Source: Porphyrobacter sp. (GTDB taxonomy: Bacteria > Pseudomonadota > Alphaproteobacteria > Sphingomonadales > Sphingomonadaceae). From it: a stretch of DNA of 15,837 nucleotides. The DNA lies in the NCBI GenBank assembly GCA_018991295.1, contig JAGKSZ010000045.1, positions 1 to 15,837 of the forward strand. The letters are read 5' to 3'. Positions within the stretch are counted from its first letter, which is position 1. Each line of letters begins with the position of its first letter. The notes below the pieces were generated by a model that was not told where the DNA came from, did no database searches, and worked only from the letters and a program-made list of their open reading frames with translations. The translations under genes were made by a program, and so were the position numbers. Shown here piece by piece: positions 15,139 to 15,837 of the stretch.

Positions 15139-15837
15139 TCGCAAGCCTTCGGCCTTTGCCGCGCAGGTGCGCTCGGCGGTGATCTGGCGTTCGGGCAGCC
15201 AGATCGGGACGCAGATCGTGTCCTGGGCCTCCACCCTGATCGTCATCCGCCTGCTTTCGCCGCAGGACTATGGCCTGTTCGCCATGGCGCAGGTGATGCT
15301 CGTGCTGCTCAACACCATGAACGGCTATGGCCTTGCCAGCGCGCTGATCCGCGAGGAGGAAGTCTCCGAAGAACGCCTGCGCCAGACGCTGGGGATGCTG
15401 GTGCTGCTCAATTTCGGGCTGGCGCTGGTGCAGTTCCTCGCCGCGCCGTTGGTGGCCATGTGGTTTGACGAACCGCAGGTGGCCAGTCTGCTGCGGGTGC
15501 AATCGCTGCTCTATCTTACCATCCCCTTTGGCGCGCTGAGCCATGCCATCCTGTCGCGCCGGATGGACTTTCGCCGCCCGGCGCAGGTGCGGCTGCTGGC
15601 GGCAATCGTCGGGGCGGGCACGGCGCTGACCGGCGCGCTTTCGGGCTGGGGCGTGTGGACGCTGGTGGCAGCGCCGCTGGTGATGATGCTGACCGAGGCG
15701 ATCGGCATGACCCGCGCAGCCCGCGCACCGATCATCCCGAGCTTCCGCTTTGCAGGCGCAGGCCACATCGCAGGGTTCGGCGGCGGGATGACCGTTACGC
15801 AGCTGGTCTGGGTCGTGCAGAGCCAGGCCGATGTGAT
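15131..15837 (+). CDS. Oligosaccharide flippase (MOP/PST family), partial
   Basis: The first 235 residues of a polytopic polysaccharide transporter, cut by the window end. It opens MADRKPSAFAAQVRSAVIWR, then SQIGTQIVSWASTLIVIRLL SPQDYGLFAMAQVML, a typical first-helix and loop pattern of Wzx/PST-type flippases that move lipid-linked sugar units across the inner membrane. At least five hydrophobic helices are visible in the part present. The GTG at 15131 overlaps the acyltransferase stop by 8 nt (GTGGCTGA). Together the two genes mark the start of a surface-polysaccharide cluster continuing beyond the window. Confidence 0.85.
   Translation, partial: MADRKPSAFAAQVRSAVIWRSGSQIGTQIVSWASTLIVIRLLSPQDYGLFAMAQVMLVLLNTMNGYGLASALIREEEVSEERLRQTLGMLVLLNFGLALVQFLAAPLVAMWFDEPQVASLLRVQSLLYLTIPFGALSHAILSRRMDFRRPAQVRLLAAIVGAGTALTGALSGWGVWTLVAAPLVMMLTEAIGMTRAARAPIIPSFRFAGAGHIAGFGGGMTVTQLVWVVQSQADV

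Noticed and set aside
1..15837. CRISPR array, insertion sequence with intact transposase, or integrated phage
   Set aside because: No regularly spaced repeats, complete transposase, terminal inverted repeats or phage structural genes were seen on either strand.

Overview
The window is high-GC DNA with the codon habits, gene families and operon types of an alphaproteobacterium. The most likely group is a sphingomonad, for example the Erythrobacter/Novosphingobium group. This rests on the ECF sigma/NrsF/bufferin locus, the Rhs core type, the class III alcohol dehydrogenase and the polysaccharide genes. The species cannot be named from the sequence alone.

Layout. Positions 1-48 are the 3' end of a tRNA, probably tRNA-Leu. 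Positions 49-883 hold no intact gene. They contain a terminator-like hairpin and a frameshifted minus-strand relic that may come from a recombinase. Positions 884-5031 are a compact, divergent copper-stress type locus. Leftward run bufA1 (DUF2282), a DoxX gene, an ECF sigma factor of the SigF type and its NrsF membrane anti-sigma partner. Rightward run bufA2, the MNIO enzyme bufB (DUF692) and its partner bufC (DUF2063), followed by a secreted alpha/beta hydrolase (5085-6485). The 187-bp divergent spacer carries two back-to-back copies of GTAAC(C/G)-N16-CGAA, the promoter signature I recall for Caulobacter SigF. A strong hairpin whose loop holds an 11-C run lies between bufA2 and bufB.

Positions 6487-about 7260 are the orphan 3' end of an Rhs gene, abutting the hydrolase stop. 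Positions 7318-9504 encode a GAF-PAS-GGDEF-EAL cyclic-di-GMP protein. Converging on it is a two-gene unit: an M1-family metallopeptidase (10018-12453) translationally coupled to a DUF6702 protein (9506-10021). Positions 12591-13911 carry a small DUF5522 protein and S-(hydroxymethyl)glutathione dehydrogenase. From 14053 to the window end a polysaccharide locus begins with a BioF2-like GNAT acyltransferase overlapping a partial oligosaccharide flippase.

How the genes work together. The central idea is a self-contained metal-buffering regulon. NrsF, with two candidate sensor cysteines, holds SigF. Released SigF would fire both divergent promoters, making two different Cys-rich exported peptides (BufA1 with 4 Cys, BufA2 with 6 Cys), their shared maturation enzyme BufB/BufC and more SigF. 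Individual gene identities are well supported by visible motifs. The shared use of one MNIO enzyme, the attenuator role of the hairpin and the link to the hydrolase are inference.
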